Assembly: GCF_002847505.1 (NCBI RefSeq)
Contig: NZ_MXAV01000040.1
Location: 39,296-103,295, forward strand
Direction: 5' to 3'
Length of the DNA: 64,000 nucleotides
From: Acidithiobacillus marinus
GTDB lineage: Bacteria > Pseudomonadota > Gammaproteobacteria > Acidithiobacillales > Acidithiobacillaceae
Shown: positions 1-9,437 of the stretch, piece by piece
How positions within the stretch are numbered: the first letter of the stretch is position 1
Layout: the number at the start of each line of letters is the position of its first letter
Translations under genes and position numbers: made by a program
The notes under the pieces: model-generated
What the model was told of the DNA's origin: nothing
What the model saw: the letters and a program-made list of their open reading frames with translations, nothing else
The model's database searches: none

Positions 1-892
1 TTTCCCGGCGGCGCAAACCCAACACCCGTAAAAGGGCGAGCTGTTGCCGCTGGCGTACAACCCCCATCGCCAGGGTGGCATATACCAGAAAGGCGCCGGT
101 AAACAGAGCGACCAGAGAAAGTACCAGCAGATTGACGCGATAGGCTCGGGACGCATCGGCAGCAACCCGCCCCTGTTGGACCGGAGTTTCCAGCAGCGCA
201 CCGGGCGGCAGCAGGGGCCGCCATTTTTGTTCAAAGGCAGCATTGCTGATACCCGGTCGCAGTCGCAAGTCGATCTGATTGATCTGATTTCCCCGTCCCC
301 ATAACCATTGGACAGCGGCAATATCCATGACGCCTATGGCACCGATGCCGGGGATATCCGGCAGCTCGCCGATGATATGAAGACGGCGTGGGTGACCAGC
401 AGCGTTGACAGTCAACGTGTCGCCCACCTTTAAGCCCAAGGTCCGCATGGCGGAGGGGCTCAGCACCATACTCAGGGGATTCAGGAGTGCCAAGGGGCTA
501 TGTAGATGGAGAGGAAGCAATGGCTGTCCCATGCGGACTGCCTGAAAGGCGTCTATCCCCAGAATGTGCAGCGGGGCTTTACGAGCCGGCTGGATGATTG
601 CCGCCTGCAGGTGGATTTCCGGCGCGGCGACAGCCACTCCCGGCGCCATGCTCAGACGGGTATACCAAGAATCGGCGAAGCCTGGTCCGGGAGCACTAAG
701 CGTCAGATCGGCCTGCCCTGCCATGCGCCGCAGACCGGCCGAAAAATCGCTCACGGCCTGCACGTTGATGAGCGCTATGGCCAGACCCAGAGCTACCCCC
801 AAAGCGATTCCCACGATGGCGAGGATGGTTGCGCCGGGACGTTGTCGCAGCGGGCGCCAGACCGCTGCCTGCCAGGGAATGCGCGTGATCAC
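1..892 (-). CDS. FtsX-type ABC transporter permease (3' end outside window)
   Basis: Read on the minus strand from GTG at 892, whose GTGA overlaps the stop of the upstream ATPase gene (4 bp, translational coupling). 297 codons are open to the window edge. A membrane segment lies at about residues 21-42 (LAIVGIALGVALGLAIALI), followed by a long extracytoplasmic domain as in MacB/LolC-type permeases. A second membrane segment at about 250-275 leads into the cytoplasmic motif LRVLGLRRRE, typical of the FtsX domain. By family it would form the membrane channel or mechanotransmission part of an exporter with the adjacent ATPase. The substrate cannot be told; lipoprotein, peptide or drug export are all possible. 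Family call is good; the C-terminal half is not visible. Confidence 0.85.
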   Translation of the reverse strand, partial: MITRIPWQAAVWRPLRQRPGATILAIVGIALGVALGLAIALINVQAVSDFSAGLRRMAGQADLTLSAPGPGFADSWYTRLSMAPGVAVAAPEIHLQAAIIQPARKAPLHILGIDAFQAVRMGQPLLPLHLHSPLALLNPLSMVLSPSAMRTLGLKVGDTLTVNAAGHPRRLHIIGELPDIPGIGAIGVMDIAAVQWLWGRGNQINQIDLRLRPGISNAAFEQKWRPLLPPGALLETPVQQGRVAADASRAYRVNLLVLSLVALFTGAFLVYATLAMGVVRQRQQLALLRVLGLRRRE

Positions 893-1563
893 TTTGAATG
901 AAACCCCTGGGCATCAAAACGCAGCAGACGTTGGGCCCGCTGGGCAGCGGCTGGAGAGTGGGTAACCAGCAGGACCGCCGGTCCTTCGTTTTCCAGGGCG
1001 GTATAAAGCAGGGTCATGACCGATTCAGCAGACTCTGCATCCAGGCTTCCCGTGGGTTCATCCGCCAGAATCAGGGCAGGGCGATGGACAATCGCCCGAG
1101 CCACGGCCACTCTTTGCATTTCCCCCCCCGACAGCTCCCTTGGCCACGCCTGTAGACGGTCAACTATCCCCAATTGTTCGGCAAGCTGCTGAACGCGCAG
1201 GGACAACTCCTTGCGCGGCAACCCATTGAGACGCCAGGGCAGAGCGATATTTTCCGCCACGTTCAGTTGCGGGATCAGATGAAATGCCTGAAACACAAAG
1301 CCCATTTGCCGACGACGCAGTAGGGTGCGGCTATCGTCATCCAGCGCGTTCAGGTTCTGGTTCTGAAAATGCATTTGGCCTGCATCGGAACGTTCGAGCC
1401 CGGCGATAATGTGCAGCAAGGTACTTTTCCCGACCCCGCTTTCTCCCATGATAGCCACAAAATCACCCGAGTAGACTTCCAGGCTGGCGTCTCGAAACAA
1501 CCACTTATCCGGAGCTCCGGGAAGACGTTTGGCTAAATCCTGTAAAACCAGAAGGGCTGTCAC
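889..1563 (-). CDS. ABC transporter ATP-binding protein (LolD/MacB-type)
   Basis: Nucleotide-binding subunit of the exporter whose permease follows. Walker A GESGVGKS, signature LSGGE and Walker B LILADE are all present (about residues 40-47, 144-148, 164-169), with the switch histidine in LLVTHS. The open frame extends to 1611, but I prefer GTG at 1563: a GGAGAAAA Shine-Dalgarno sits about 10 bases upstream, and the frame before it looks non-coding. That gives 224 residues, usual for LolD/YbbA-type ATPases. Insertions such as [20 protein letters not shown] match the family that pairs with FtsX-like permeases. The stop overlaps the permease start by 4 bp. Confidence 0.9.
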   Translation of the reverse strand: MTALLVLQDLAKRLPGAPDKWLFRDASLEVYSGDFVAIMGESGVGKSTLLHIIAGLERSDAGQMHFQNQNLNALDDDSRTLLRRRQMGFVFQAFHLIPQLNVAENIALPWRLNGLPRKELSLRVQQLAEQLGIVDRLQAWPRELSGGEMQRVAVARAIVHRPALILADEPTGSLDAESAESVMTLLYTALENEGPAVLLVTHSPAAAQRAQRLLRFDAQGFHSK

Positions 1564-1727
1564 GAGAGCTTTTCTCCAAGGACTGGACGGAAATAGATTA
1601 GCATATTGCAATACTACATGTTCAGACGCTCAAAGCTCTGGAAAATTCGTTGTGGGATCCATGGCTGTTCTGGTGGGCTCTTCAGTCTTTGACCTCCACC
1701 CGAACAAGGGAGTATTATCTGCCCATC

Positions 1728-1820
1728 GGAGAGATGGCCGAGCGGCTGAAGGCGCTCCCCTGCTAAGGGAGTATGGGGCTAAACACTCCATCGAGGGTTC
1801 GAATCCCTCTCTCTCCGCCA
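1728..1820 (+). tRNA. tRNA-Ser (anticodon GCT)
   Basis: 93 bases including an encoded CCA end (1818-1820). The acceptor stem GGAGAGA (1728-1734) pairs with TCTCTCC (1810-1816), with G1817 as discriminator. The anticodon stem CTCCC/GGGAG encloses loop CTGCTAA, so the anticodon is GCT, reading AGC/AGU. A long variable arm follows (TATGGGGCTAAACACTCCA), as expected of a class II tRNA, then the T loop GGTTCGAATCC. No intrinsic terminator was seen downstream. Confidence 0.97.
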
Positions 1821-1885
1821 CTTCATGTTATTCGTGATTCAATCCTGTCCGTGGTCTGATCAATACTTCACTAAATGGCATGGTG

Positions 1886-2023
1886 TCATTCACTTTTCTC
1901 GAGTTTGAGGTGAATAGCGGCAATGAGCTGGAGCTTGTTGCTCCCCACGTCAAACACAGACTTGTCACCCAGCTTGAACCCCACAGCAAAGCAGGCTTTC
2001 ACTGCAAAAATCACATTAATATG
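1886..2023 (-). pseudogene. Possible remnant of a HigB-family toxin gene
   Basis: On the minus strand this stretch encodes INVIFAVKACFAV followed by KSVFDVGSNKLQLIAAIH, then stops after LKLEKSE. The second part resembles the central core of HigB-type mRNA interferases (usually like VVFNIGGNKYRLIVAIH). The N-terminal third and the C-terminal part (normally a YIRxVLTHAEYD-like end) are missing, and no antitoxin gene is adjacent. The stretch lies between tRNA-Ser and trxA. I read it as decayed toxin-antitoxin debris; the resemblance is short and judged by eye, so this could be chance. Confidence 0.4.
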
Positions 2024-2122
2024 CCGCCCAAGCCGACAGCAGGCCAGCATTGATCGGGCCATGCTTCTCGAACAAAAAAACCATGGTTCACGCATTCCAA
2101 AGCCGGTGTCTGGGCAACTTAC

Positions 2123-2150
2123 TTGCATCCTATGCTTAAAGTGCTATGCT
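2123..2150 (+). promoter_or_regulatory. Candidate sigma-70 promoter for trxA
   Basis: TTGCAT (2123-2128), a 16-base spacer and TATGCT (2145-2150), about 140 bases upstream of trxA. Judged by eye only. The rest of 1821-2291 holds the possible toxin remnant and nothing else I can name. Confidence 0.4.
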
Positions 2151-2291
2151 TTCCTCACCTTCAATTGAAAGAAGAGCAAACCTGCAAGCGCCGTCCGGTG
2201 CGATAGAGTTTGGGATTATCCCACATGAACCAAAACTGATGACTTTCCACCCTAGGCGCTATACCAATCTGAAACAGAGGAGCTATCTCCC

Positions 2292-2618
2292 ATGAGCGAT
2301 GCTATTATGTATGTGTCTGACGACAGTTTCGAGACGGATGTACTGCAATGTTCCAAACCGGTTCTGGTCGATTTTTGGGCAGAATGGTGTGGTCCTTGCA
2401 AAATGATCGCCCCGATTCTTGAAGAAGTAGCGGTTGAATATGCTGAAAAGTTACAAATTGCTAAGTTTAACATCGACGAAAATCCCAACACCCCTCCTCA
2501 GTATGGTATTCGTGGTATCCCTACCTTGTTGCTGTTCAAAAATGGAAAATTGGAAGCAACAAAAGTGGGTGCCTTGAGTAAAGCCCAGCTGACGGCCTTT
2601 CTGGATAGCCAACTTTGA
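2292..2618 (+). CDS. trxA: Thioredoxin 1
   Basis: 108-residue thioredoxin, the usual length. The redox-active WCGPC is at residues 32-36, and the cis-proline loop GIPT (P77) and the usual FDxxxx-type first strand are present. It is a cytoplasmic dithiol reductant for ribonucleotide reductase, PAPS/APS reductase and others. ATG at 2292 is preceded by an AGGAG Shine-Dalgarno. It lies directly upstream of rho, an arrangement also seen in enterobacteria. The TGA stop overlaps a TTG that opens the extended rho frame. Confidence 0.97.
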   Translation: MSDAIMYVSDDSFETDVLQCSKPVLVDFWAEWCGPCKMIAPILEEVAVEYAEKLQIAKFNIDENPNTPPQYGIRGIPTLLLFKNGKLEATKVGALSKAQLTAFLDSQL

Positions 2619-2731
2619 ATACACCACGTCCCCGCCGTAAATCGCCCCGTACACCCAAGTCCTTTCCCAACGAAGATATTCTGATCGAAGAAGAAGAGTC
2701 TTTGCTGTTGCCCAACCCGGGTGCGTCAGCT

Positions 2732-3988
2732 ATGAATCTCACTGATTTGAAAAGAAAAACTGCCGCTGAACTGGCTATCATTTGTCAGGATATGGGGCTG
2801 GATGGCACTGCCCGTCAGAAAAAACAGGAAATTATTTTCAATATCCTGAAAGCCCATGCCCGCAATGGCGACGCGATTTATGGTGAGGGCGTGCTGGAAA
2901 TCCTGCAAGATGGTTTCGGGTTTTTGCGAGCAGCCTCAGGGTCTTATATGGCTGGACCCGATGACATTTATGTTTCTCCTTCGCAAATTCGCCGCTTTCA
3001 TTTGCAGACTGGTGACACGGTATCCGGACAAATTCGGCCACCCAAGGAAGGGGAGCGCTATTTTGCTTTGCTCAAAGTGGAAAGCATCAATTTTGAATCT
3101 CCCGAAGCGACCCGCAACAAGGTCAACTTTGATGATTTGACCCCTTTGTTTCCCGATGAGCCCCTGCGTTTGGAGTATGACGGAGTGGCTTACGGGGAAG
3201 TGGCGCCGCGCATCATTGATCTGGTGTCGCCCATCGGCAAAGGGCAGCGCGGCTTGATTGTGGCACCACCGAAAACCGGTAAGACGGTATTATTACAGCA
3301 GATTGCCCACGCCATTACGGCCAATCATCCTGAATGCTACCTGATTGTGTTGCTGATTGATGAACGCCCCGAAGAAGTGACGGACATGCAGCGCTCAGTC
3401 AAAGGGGAAGTGGTTTCCTCCACTTTTGACGAACCGGCCACCCGCCACACTCAGGTCGCTGAAATTGTGCTTGAAAAAGCCAAGCGGCTGGTAGAGCACA
3501 AGCACGATGTGGTCATTCTGCTGGATTCCATTACCCGCCTGGCCAGAGCCTTCAATACCGTGGTGCCGTCATCGGGTAAGGTGTTGACGGGTGGTGTGGA
3601 CGCCAATGCTCTGCAGAAGCCCAAGCGTTTTTTTGGTGCCGCTCGGAATATTGAAGAGGGTGGTAGCCTGACCATTATCGCTACGGCTCTGGTTGAAACC
3701 GGTTCCAAGATGGACGAAGTGATTTTTGAGGAGTTCAAGGGTACCGGCAATATGGAAGTGCATCTGGATCGCCGCCTGGCGGAAAAGCGCACCTATCCGG
3801 CCATTAACCTCAATAAATCCGGAACACGTCGGGAAGAACTGCTGGTCCCGGCAGACTTGCTCAGCAAAATGTGGGTGTTGCGCAAACTGCTGGCGCCTAT
3901 GGATTCCCTGGAGTCCATGGAGTTTCTGCTGGACAAGGTCCGCGCGACCAAAAATAATGCGGAGTTTTTTGACTCCATGAACCGCTGA
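2732..3988 (+). CDS. rho: Transcription termination factor Rho
   Basis: Hexameric RNA-dependent ATPase and helicase that ends transcription at Rho-dependent sites. From ATG 2732 the protein has 418 residues, like E. coli Rho, and begins [15 protein letters not shown] as in orthologues. The primary RNA site RNP1 DGFGFLR is at about 60-66, Walker A APPKTGKT at about 178-185, and Walker B with the Q-loop region appears as [11 protein letters not shown]; the C-terminal arginine-finger region is present. The same frame is open upstream to TTG 2615, adding 39 residues rich in R/P then E. That start would overlap the trxA stop. I keep 2732 because of length and homology, although its Shine-Dalgarno is poor. 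Confidence 0.95.
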   Translation: MNLTDLKRKTAAELAIICQDMGLDGTARQKKQEIIFNILKAHARNGDAIYGEGVLEILQDGFGFLRAASGSYMAGPDDIYVSPSQIRRFHLQTGDTVSGQIRPPKEGERYFALLKVESINFESPEATRNKVNFDDLTPLFPDEPLRLEYDGVAYGEVAPRIIDLVSPIGKGQRGLIVAPPKTGKTVLLQQIAHAITANHPECYLIVLLIDERPEEVTDMQRSVKGEVVSSTFDEPATRHTQVAEIVLEKAKRLVEHKHDVVILLDSITRLARAFNTVVPSSGKVLTGGVDANALQKPKRFFGAARNIEEGGSLTIIATALVETGSKMDEVIFEEFKGTGNMEVHLDRRLAEKRTYPAINLNKSGTRREELLVPADLLSKMWVLRKLLAPMDSLESMEFLLDKVRATKNNAEFFDSMNR

Positions 3989-3996
3989 GGATTGGC

Positions 3997-4025
3997 TGGA
4001 CGCCTGCCCCCTCTATCCCTATAAT
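3997..4025 (+). promoter_or_regulatory. Candidate promoter for rpmE
   Basis: TGGACG (3997-4002), a 17-base spacer and a perfect TATAAT (4020-4025), 38 bases before the rpmE start and just after the rho stop. The -10 is strong and the -35 is mediocre. Confidence 0.5.
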
Positions 4026-4062
4026 TCGCCTCTTTGTATTCAGGCCCGAGAGTAGCTTAACT

Positions 4063-4269
4063 ATGAAATCCGAAATTCATCCCAAGTACGAAGAAATCAC
4101 GGTCACCTGCAGTTGCGGGAATGTGTTCAAAACCCGTTCAACTGCCAATCGTGATCTGCACATCGATTTGTGCTCCGAATGTCATCCGTTTTACACCGGC
4201 AAGCAGCGTAATGTGTCCGCCGCTGGTCAGGTTGAAAAATTCCGCAAGCGTTACGGCGGCGGTCAATAA
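4063..4269 (+). CDS. rpmE: Ribosomal protein bL31 (zinc-binding form)
   Basis: 68 residues. It has the zinc-ribbon cysteines of the C+ form of L31: C16 and C18 (CSCGN), C37 and C40 ([12 protein letters not shown]). It sits at the base of the 50S central protuberance and bridges to the 30S head. It has its own likely promoter, but only 6 bases separate it from the malic enzyme gene, so the two are probably cotranscribed. Bacteria often carry a zinc-free paralogue for zinc limitation; none is in this window. Confidence 0.97.
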   Translation: MKSEIHPKYEEITVTCSCGNVFKTRSTANRDLHIDLCSECHPFYTGKQRNVSAAGQVEKFRKRYGGGQ

Positions 4270-4275
4270 GTTTTC

Positions 4276-5514
4276 ATGGAAGCCACGGAAGCCCAGGCAG
4301 AATTGCGACGGAGGGCCCTGGAGTATCATTCCCGGCCCCCCGCTGGCAAGCTGGCGGTCATTCCCAGCAAGTCTTGCAAAAGCCAGGATGATTTGTCTTT
4401 GGCTTACACGCCGGGAGTCGCGGCCCCGGTGCGGGAAATCGCCGCCAATCCGGAAAAAGCCTATGACTATACGGGCAAAGGTAATCTGGTCGCTGTGGTC
4501 AGTAATGGTACCGCCGTGCTGGGGCTGGGCAATGTCGGCCCGCTGGCTGGCAAACCGGTCATGGAAGGCAAGGCGCTGTTGTTCAAACATTTTGCCGATA
4601 TTGATGCTTTTGATATCGAAGTCCAGACGCGTAATGCCGAACATTTGATTGATGTGGTTGCTGCCATTGCGCCGGGTTTTGGTGGGATCAATCTGGAAGA
4701 TATTGCCGCTCCCCTGTGTTTCCAGGTGGAAGAAGCCCTGCAGAAAATGCTGGATATTCCGGTGTTCCATGACGATCAGCATGGTACTGCCGTGATTGTG
4801 GCGGCGGCTTTGCAAAATGCCCTGGAATTACAAAACAAGACGTTCAATACCATCAAGGTCGCTATCGTCGGCGCCGGAGCTGCCGGTCTGGCCATAGCGC
4901 GTATGCTGCGTGCACTGGGAGTTACGGCTGTTTATTTGAGTGATGTCCACGGAGTGTTGCATGAAGGGCGGAATGATCTGACCCATTGGCACCATGCTTT
5001 TGCTACAGCCCCGGCGCACTGGACATTGGATGATATGTTGGAGGGCGCTGATGTGCTGATTGGTGTCTCCGTGCGCGGCGCGATTCCCGAAAGTGCTTTG
5101 CCCGGATTGGCGCCGCGACCAGTGATATTTGCCCTGGCAAATCCTGACCCGGAAATTGATCCTGCCGTTGTCAAACACCTTCGCCCTGACGCCATCATGG
5201 CAACCGGACGCTCGGATATGCCCAATCAGGTCAATAATGTGCTGGGCTTTCCCTTTTTGTTTCGGGGTGCTCTGGATTGTCGGGCCCGGCAGATCAATCA
5301 GGCGATGCTGCTGGCTGCGGTGGATGCCCTGGCCCGCCTGGCCAGAGAACCTGTGCCGGACGAAGTCCAGCAGGCTTATGGGTTTTCAGAACCTGCAATA
5401 CTGCAATTCGGTCCGGAGTATTTTATTCCCAAACCCTTGGATCCGCGTCTGCGACAATGGGTGGCGGGTGCAGTGACTGCTGCCGCGCGTAAAAGCGGCG
5501 TCGCCCGGATTTAG
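4276..5514 (+). CDS. Malic enzyme (oxaloacetate-decarboxylating, short form)
   Basis: 412 residues. Converts malate to pyruvate and CO2 with reduction of NAD(P). The malic domain shows [10 protein letters not shown] and [16 protein letters not shown], which hold the catalytic Tyr and Lys. The dinucleotide-binding domain has [13 protein letters not shown]. The C-terminal phosphotransacetylase-like domain of long MaeB enzymes is absent, so this is the short type. Coenzyme preference cannot be read safely. ATG 4276 follows the rpmE stop at once and has only a weak Shine-Dalgarno. In an autotroph it would feed anaplerotic C3/C4 exchange (inference). Confidence 0.93.
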   Translation: MEATEAQAELRRRALEYHSRPPAGKLAVIPSKSCKSQDDLSLAYTPGVAAPVREIAANPEKAYDYTGKGNLVAVVSNGTAVLGLGNVGPLAGKPVMEGKALLFKHFADIDAFDIEVQTRNAEHLIDVVAAIAPGFGGINLEDIAAPLCFQVEEALQKMLDIPVFHDDQHGTAVIVAAALQNALELQNKTFNTIKVAIVGAGAAGLAIARMLRALGVTAVYLSDVHGVLHEGRNDLTHWHHAFATAPAHWTLDDMLEGADVLIGVSVRGAIPESALPGLAPRPVIFALANPDPEIDPAVVKHLRPDAIMATGRSDMPNQVNNVLGFPFLFRGALDCRARQINQAMLLAAVDALARLAREPVPDEVQQAYGFSEPAILQFGPEYFIPKPLDPRLRQWVAGAVTAAARKSGVARI

Positions 5515-5520
5515 CTGCAT

Positions 5521-6573
5521 ATGCGCATCGCGGATCTGACGGTTCGCGATCTGCGCCTCGCCTTTGGGCAGCTATTCGCGGCGCTGCTGTTTTTTGTTCT
5601 GGTCTGGAAAATTCTTTCTCCCTTTTTACCGGCGCTTGTCTGGGCGGCTATTCTGGTATACGCAACCTGGCCTCTGACCCTGTCATTGCGCCGTCACTGG
5701 CCGCCCTTTCTGGCTGCTGGCGGGGCCACCTTGATGCTGGCACTGATTTTTATTCTACCCGTATTGTTTCTGAGTATTACCTTGGGTACGGAACTGCATC
5801 ATGTGCTGACGAGGCTGGCGCAGCACGACGCGCAAACCCTCATCAGCCAGTCATTGAGCAATCACGCCTGGCTTCAGGATCTCTTCAAACAGCTACCCGC
5901 TTCCTGGAGGGCTCAGTGGCGCCCCGCCGCTCTGTCACCGGATTTGTCGGCCTGGGCGGGACGTATCGGTATGCTGGCAGGGAGTGTTGGCCGGCTGGCA
6001 GCCCTGTTGATGCTGGTGCTGATTACGGCGTTTTTCTTTTATCGCTATGGGCTGGAGCTTCTGGAACAATTGCGCCGCTTCGTGCATCAGGTATTGGGAC
6101 AGCGTGGGGACGCCTATCTGCAAACCGTAGCCAGCACCATTCGTGCGGTCATTTATGGAATTCTGGCCACAGCGGTGGCCCAGGGTGCCCTGGCAGGGCT
6201 GGGCTATTGGGCGACGGGCCTGCATGCACCGGTGTTGCTCGCGGTGGTGACACTATTGTTTTCCTTTTTGCCTTTTGGAACGCCCCTGGTCTGGGGTTCA
6301 GCCAGCATCTGGCTGCTGGTCCAGGGGCATACCTGGGCGGGAATAGGGCTGGCCTTGTGGGGAGCTTTGGTGGTGAGCTGGATTGACAATCTTATTCGCC
6401 CACTGGTGATATCCAGTGCGGTGCATATTCCTTTTCTGCTGGTGCTTTTTGGGGTACTCGGCGGCATTCTGGCATTCGGGTTACTGGGACTGTTTCTGGG
6501 GCCGGTCATTCTGGCGATCCTGCTGGCTATCTGGCGCGAATGGCTGCAGCCTGCTCAGAAGAGCGAGGTCTGA
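5521..6573 (+). CDS. AI-2E family transporter (YdiK/PerM-like membrane protein)
   Basis: 350-residue polytopic inner-membrane protein. Two hydrophobic segments lie near the N-terminus (LLFFVLVWKIL; ALVWAAILVYATW), then one at about 65-90, then a soluble region, and a hydrophobic C-terminal half with FLPFGTPLVWG and LFLGPVILAILLAIWREW. These are hallmarks of the AI-2E/UPF0118 family. Family members are reported as exporters of varied solutes or as Na+/H+ antiporters; the substrate here is unknown. It starts 6 bases after the malic enzyme gene. Confidence 0.85.
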   Translation: MRIADLTVRDLRLAFGQLFAALLFFVLVWKILSPFLPALVWAAILVYATWPLTLSLRRHWPPFLAAGGATLMLALIFILPVLFLSITLGTELHHVLTRLAQHDAQTLISQSLSNHAWLQDLFKQLPASWRAQWRPAALSPDLSAWAGRIGMLAGSVGRLAALLMLVLITAFFFYRYGLELLEQLRRFVHQVLGQRGDAYLQTVASTIRAVIYGILATAVAQGALAGLGYWATGLHAPVLLAVVTLLFSFLPFGTPLVWGSASIWLLVQGHTWAGIGLALWGALVVSWIDNLIRPLVISSAVHIPFLLVLFGVLGGILAFGLLGLFLGPVILAILLAIWREWLQPAQKSEV

Positions 6574-6656
6574 CCTTGGCCCTGCACCCCTTGCCCTGCA
6601 ACTGATTGCGGCGGGATGCCGCTCTCAGGGGAGATAACCGCACGGGTGGTTGCGCC

Positions 6657-6685
6657 TTGGCCTCAGGGGCGCTTGGTTCTATACT
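6657..6685 (+). promoter_or_regulatory. Candidate sigma-70 promoter for ilvD
   Basis: TTGGCC (6657-6662), a 17-base spacer and TATACT (6680-6685), about 105 bases upstream of ilvD within the 217-base gap after the AI-2E gene. No clear leader-peptide attenuator was seen in the leader. Confidence 0.5.
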
Positions 6686-6790
6686 CGACAGACACTGACT
6701 GAATGGCGGGCTGGAGATCTATCCTCCTGTCGTGTCGTTTCCGGGTCTCGTCGCCGGATAGGGCCCCCCTGAATATACCCCGAGGTTGAT

Positions 6791-8467
6791 ATGCGCTCTG
6801 ATATGATCAAAAAAGGTTTTGAACGGACTCCCCATCGCTCCTTGCTAAAGGCTTGCGGGATTACTGACAGCGACATGGACAAGCCCTTTATCGGTGTGGC
6901 CAATTCCTACATTGATATTATTCCCGGTCATGTGCATTTGCAGGAATTTGGCCGGATCGTCAAGGAAAATATTCGTGCAGCCGGGGGTATTCCCTTTGAG
7001 TTCAATACCATTGGCGTGGATGACGGCATCATCATGGGTCATGATGGCATGCGCTACTCGTTGCCAAGCCGGGAGTTGATTGCCGATTCCATTGAAACCG
7101 TGGTCCAGGCCCATCATCTCGACGCGCTGATTTGTATTCCCAACTGCGACAAAATCGTCCCGGGAATGATCATGGGTGCTTTGCGTTGTGACGTGCCAAC
7201 GGTATTTGTTTCCGGTGGTCCAATGGAGGCAGGCAAGCTTTCCGACGGAACTTCCATTGATCTGGTGACGGCTTTTGAAGCGGTGGGACAGTTCAAGCGC
7301 GGCCAGATTACGGAAATCCGCCTCAAGGAAATCGAAGACAAGGCTTGTCCTACTTGTGGTTCCTGTTCGGGTATGTTCACCGCCAACAGCATGAACTGTC
7401 TGATGGAGGTGCTGGGTATTGCCCTGCCGGGTAATGGTACCATTCTCGCCACAGCGGCAGGGCGTCGCGATCTGGTACGACAGGCCGCAGATCGGGTGGT
7501 AGCGTTAGCTATGGCCGGTGGTCCCACCATGCGCCAATTGGTCGATTTTGAAGCCATTGATAATGCCTTCATCCTCGACATGGCCATGGGAGGTTCTACC
7601 AATACGGTATTACATACCCTCGCCATCGCCCGCGAAGCCGGTATCCAGTATCCCCTGGCCCGTCTCAACGATCTGGCCCAGCAAGTGGCTTATCTGGCCA
7701 AGGTGTCACCAGCCCTGTCGACAGTGCATATTGAGGATATTGGACGAGCGGGGGGTATTCCCGCCATTCTCCATGAAGTCCACAAGCGCAATCCCGATGT
7801 GCTGCATCTGGATAAGCCCACCGTCAGTGGCCAGAGTCTGCGGGAAATTGTCACAGCAGCCAGTGTCAAAGACAGTAAAATCATTCGGTTGGCCAATGAT
7901 CCCATTGCGCCTACCGGTGGCCTGCGGGTGGTTTTCGGGAATCTGGCGCCGGAGGGTGGCATTGTCAAAATTGGCGCGGTGATACCGGAAATGCGGCGCT
8001 TCTCCGGCCCGGCAAAAATCTTCGAAAGCATGGATAGTGCCGCTGAAGGCATCCTCGCCGGTGAGGTCAAGGCCGGTGATGTGGTGGTCATTCGTTATGA
8101 AGGCCCCAAGGGGGGGCCCGGTATGCCGGAAATGCTGACGCCTACGGCCAACATCATGGGCATGGGGTTGGGAGAAAGCGTAGCGCTGATTACCGACGGA
8201 CGCTTCAGCGGTGCGACACGGGGTGCCTGTATAGGGCATATTTCGCCGGAAGCGGCGGAAGGTGGACCAATTGGGCTGCTGAAGGCGGGAGACATCATTT
8301 CACTGGATCTGGATAATGGTAAAATTCATGTGGATCTCAGTGATGAAGAACTGGCCGAACGGCGTAAACATTGGGTACCCATTGAAAAACCATTGTCTTC
8401 ATCCTGGTTGCGTCGCTATCGCAAACTGGTCACCAATGCGGCCAACGGTGCCATTCTGGAGTCATAA
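6791..8467 (+). CDS. ilvD: Dihydroxy-acid dehydratase
   Basis: 558 residues, full length. Dehydrates 2,3-dihydroxy-isovalerate and 2,3-dihydroxy-3-methylvalerate in valine, isoleucine, leucine and CoA-precursor synthesis. Iron-sulfur cluster cysteines are visible in [10 protein letters not shown] and [19 protein letters not shown], and the C-terminal part has [11 protein letters not shown]. The start [19 protein letters not shown] is typical. It has its own promoter, and a 6-base gap links it to the NYN-domain gene. Confidence 0.98.
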   Translation: MRSDMIKKGFERTPHRSLLKACGITDSDMDKPFIGVANSYIDIIPGHVHLQEFGRIVKENIRAAGGIPFEFNTIGVDDGIIMGHDGMRYSLPSRELIADSIETVVQAHHLDALICIPNCDKIVPGMIMGALRCDVPTVFVSGGPMEAGKLSDGTSIDLVTAFEAVGQFKRGQITEIRLKEIEDKACPTCGSCSGMFTANSMNCLMEVLGIALPGNGTILATAAGRRDLVRQAADRVVALAMAGGPTMRQLVDFEAIDNAFILDMAMGGSTNTVLHTLAIAREAGIQYPLARLNDLAQQVAYLAKVSPALSTVHIEDIGRAGGIPAILHEVHKRNPDVLHLDKPTVSGQSLREIVTAASVKDSKIIRLANDPIAPTGGLRVVFGNLAPEGGIVKIGAVIPEMRRFSGPAKIFESMDSAAEGILAGEVKAGDVVVIRYEGPKGGPGMPEMLTPTANIMGMGLGESVALITDGRFSGATRGACIGHISPEAAEGGPIGLLKAGDIISLDLDNGKIHVDLSDEELAERRKHWVPIEKPLSSSWLRRYRKLVTNAANGAILES

Positions 8468-8473
8468 CTATTC

Positions 8474-9427
8474 ATGAGTAATGGTGAATTGCATATTGGC
8501 GTGTATGTGGATGCGGAAAATGTCCGTTATAACGGTGGCTATGCCATGCGTTATGACGTGCTGCGTCGTTTTGCCGCGCGTGAGGATCAGGCCCGTCTGC
8601 TGCGTCTCAATACCTATATGGCTGTCGATGGCGAACGAATGAAAAGTGACCGCGAATATCGGGAAGGTATTCGCAGTTATCAACAGGCGGTGCGTGATCT
8701 TGGCTGGAAAATCATCGAAAAGCCGGTGCGCTGGTTTGTGGATGACGAGGGTAACCGGGTCTCCAAAGCCAATGCCGATCTGGATCTGGCCGTGGATGTC
8801 ATGCTTCAGTCCGAACGCCTCGATCAGTTACTGCTGGTGACCGGAGATGGAGACTTCCTGCAGGTCGTCAGAGCCTTGCAAAACAAGGGCTGTCGTGTGG
8901 AAGTTTTGGCATTTCGTAATGTTTCTAGAGAATTGCAGCATGAAGCGGATGCTTTTTATTCGGGTTATCTGGTGCCGGGTTTGTTACCCACCCGGGGAGA
9001 TATGCGCGTTCCCTGGGGAGAAATGGGCTCGCGTATTCGTGGTATTTGCATCCGCTGGGAAGCCGATCGTGGATTTGGTTTTATTCGCTTTTTGACTGGT
9101 ATTTCGGCCCGTCTCTGGGTTACCGATACTCGGCATGAAGATTCTCCTTATGACTCGGCTTTTGTGCATATATCTGATTTGCCACGTGAACTGGATACGG
9201 ACGATCTGCCCAGCCGGGATATCATTCTGGAGTTTGATATTGAACCCAGCGAGACCGAAAAAGGGGGATTTATTGCCCGGCGCTGCAGTGTCGTCAATCG
9301 TTATGATGGCCGCAATGGTGGGATGAGCAAACTCAGCGACAGACCGACGGCAGCGGATGAGGAAGAGGCCGCTGTGGAGATTCCCGAGCTTGACGCAGCG
9401 CCTCTGGAAGTAGAGACAAGCGCATAG
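8474..9427 (+). CDS. NYN/LabA-type nuclease domain fused to a cold-shock-like domain
   Basis: 317 residues. The N-terminal domain (about 7-165) fits the NYN (PIN-fold) family: YVDAENV with D13, a central KANADLDLAVDVM with acidic residues around 102-108, and LLVTGDGDF with D125 and D127. These residues would bind metal in an RNase-type site. The segment 186-275 reads as a cold-shock/OB domain, with RNP1-like RGFGFIRF (199-206) and RNP2-like AFVHIS (229-234). It carries an extra loop of about 20 residues between the two motifs. The tail after 290 is acidic and disordered. Likely a cytoplasmic RNA-binding nuclease; target unknown. Cotranscription with ilvD is likely. Confidence 0.8.
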   Translation: MSNGELHIGVYVDAENVRYNGGYAMRYDVLRRFAAREDQARLLRLNTYMAVDGERMKSDREYREGIRSYQQAVRDLGWKIIEKPVRWFVDDEGNRVSKANADLDLAVDVMLQSERLDQLLLVTGDGDFLQVVRALQNKGCRVEVLAFRNVSRELQHEADAFYSGYLVPGLLPTRGDMRVPWGEMGSRIRGICIRWEADRGFGFIRFLTGISARLWVTDTRHEDSPYDSAFVHISDLPRELDTDDLPSRDIILEFDIEPSETEKGGFIARRCSVVNRYDGRNGGMSKLSDRPTAADEEEAAVEIPELDAAPLEVETSA

Positions 9428-9437
9428 ACTGGTGAAC

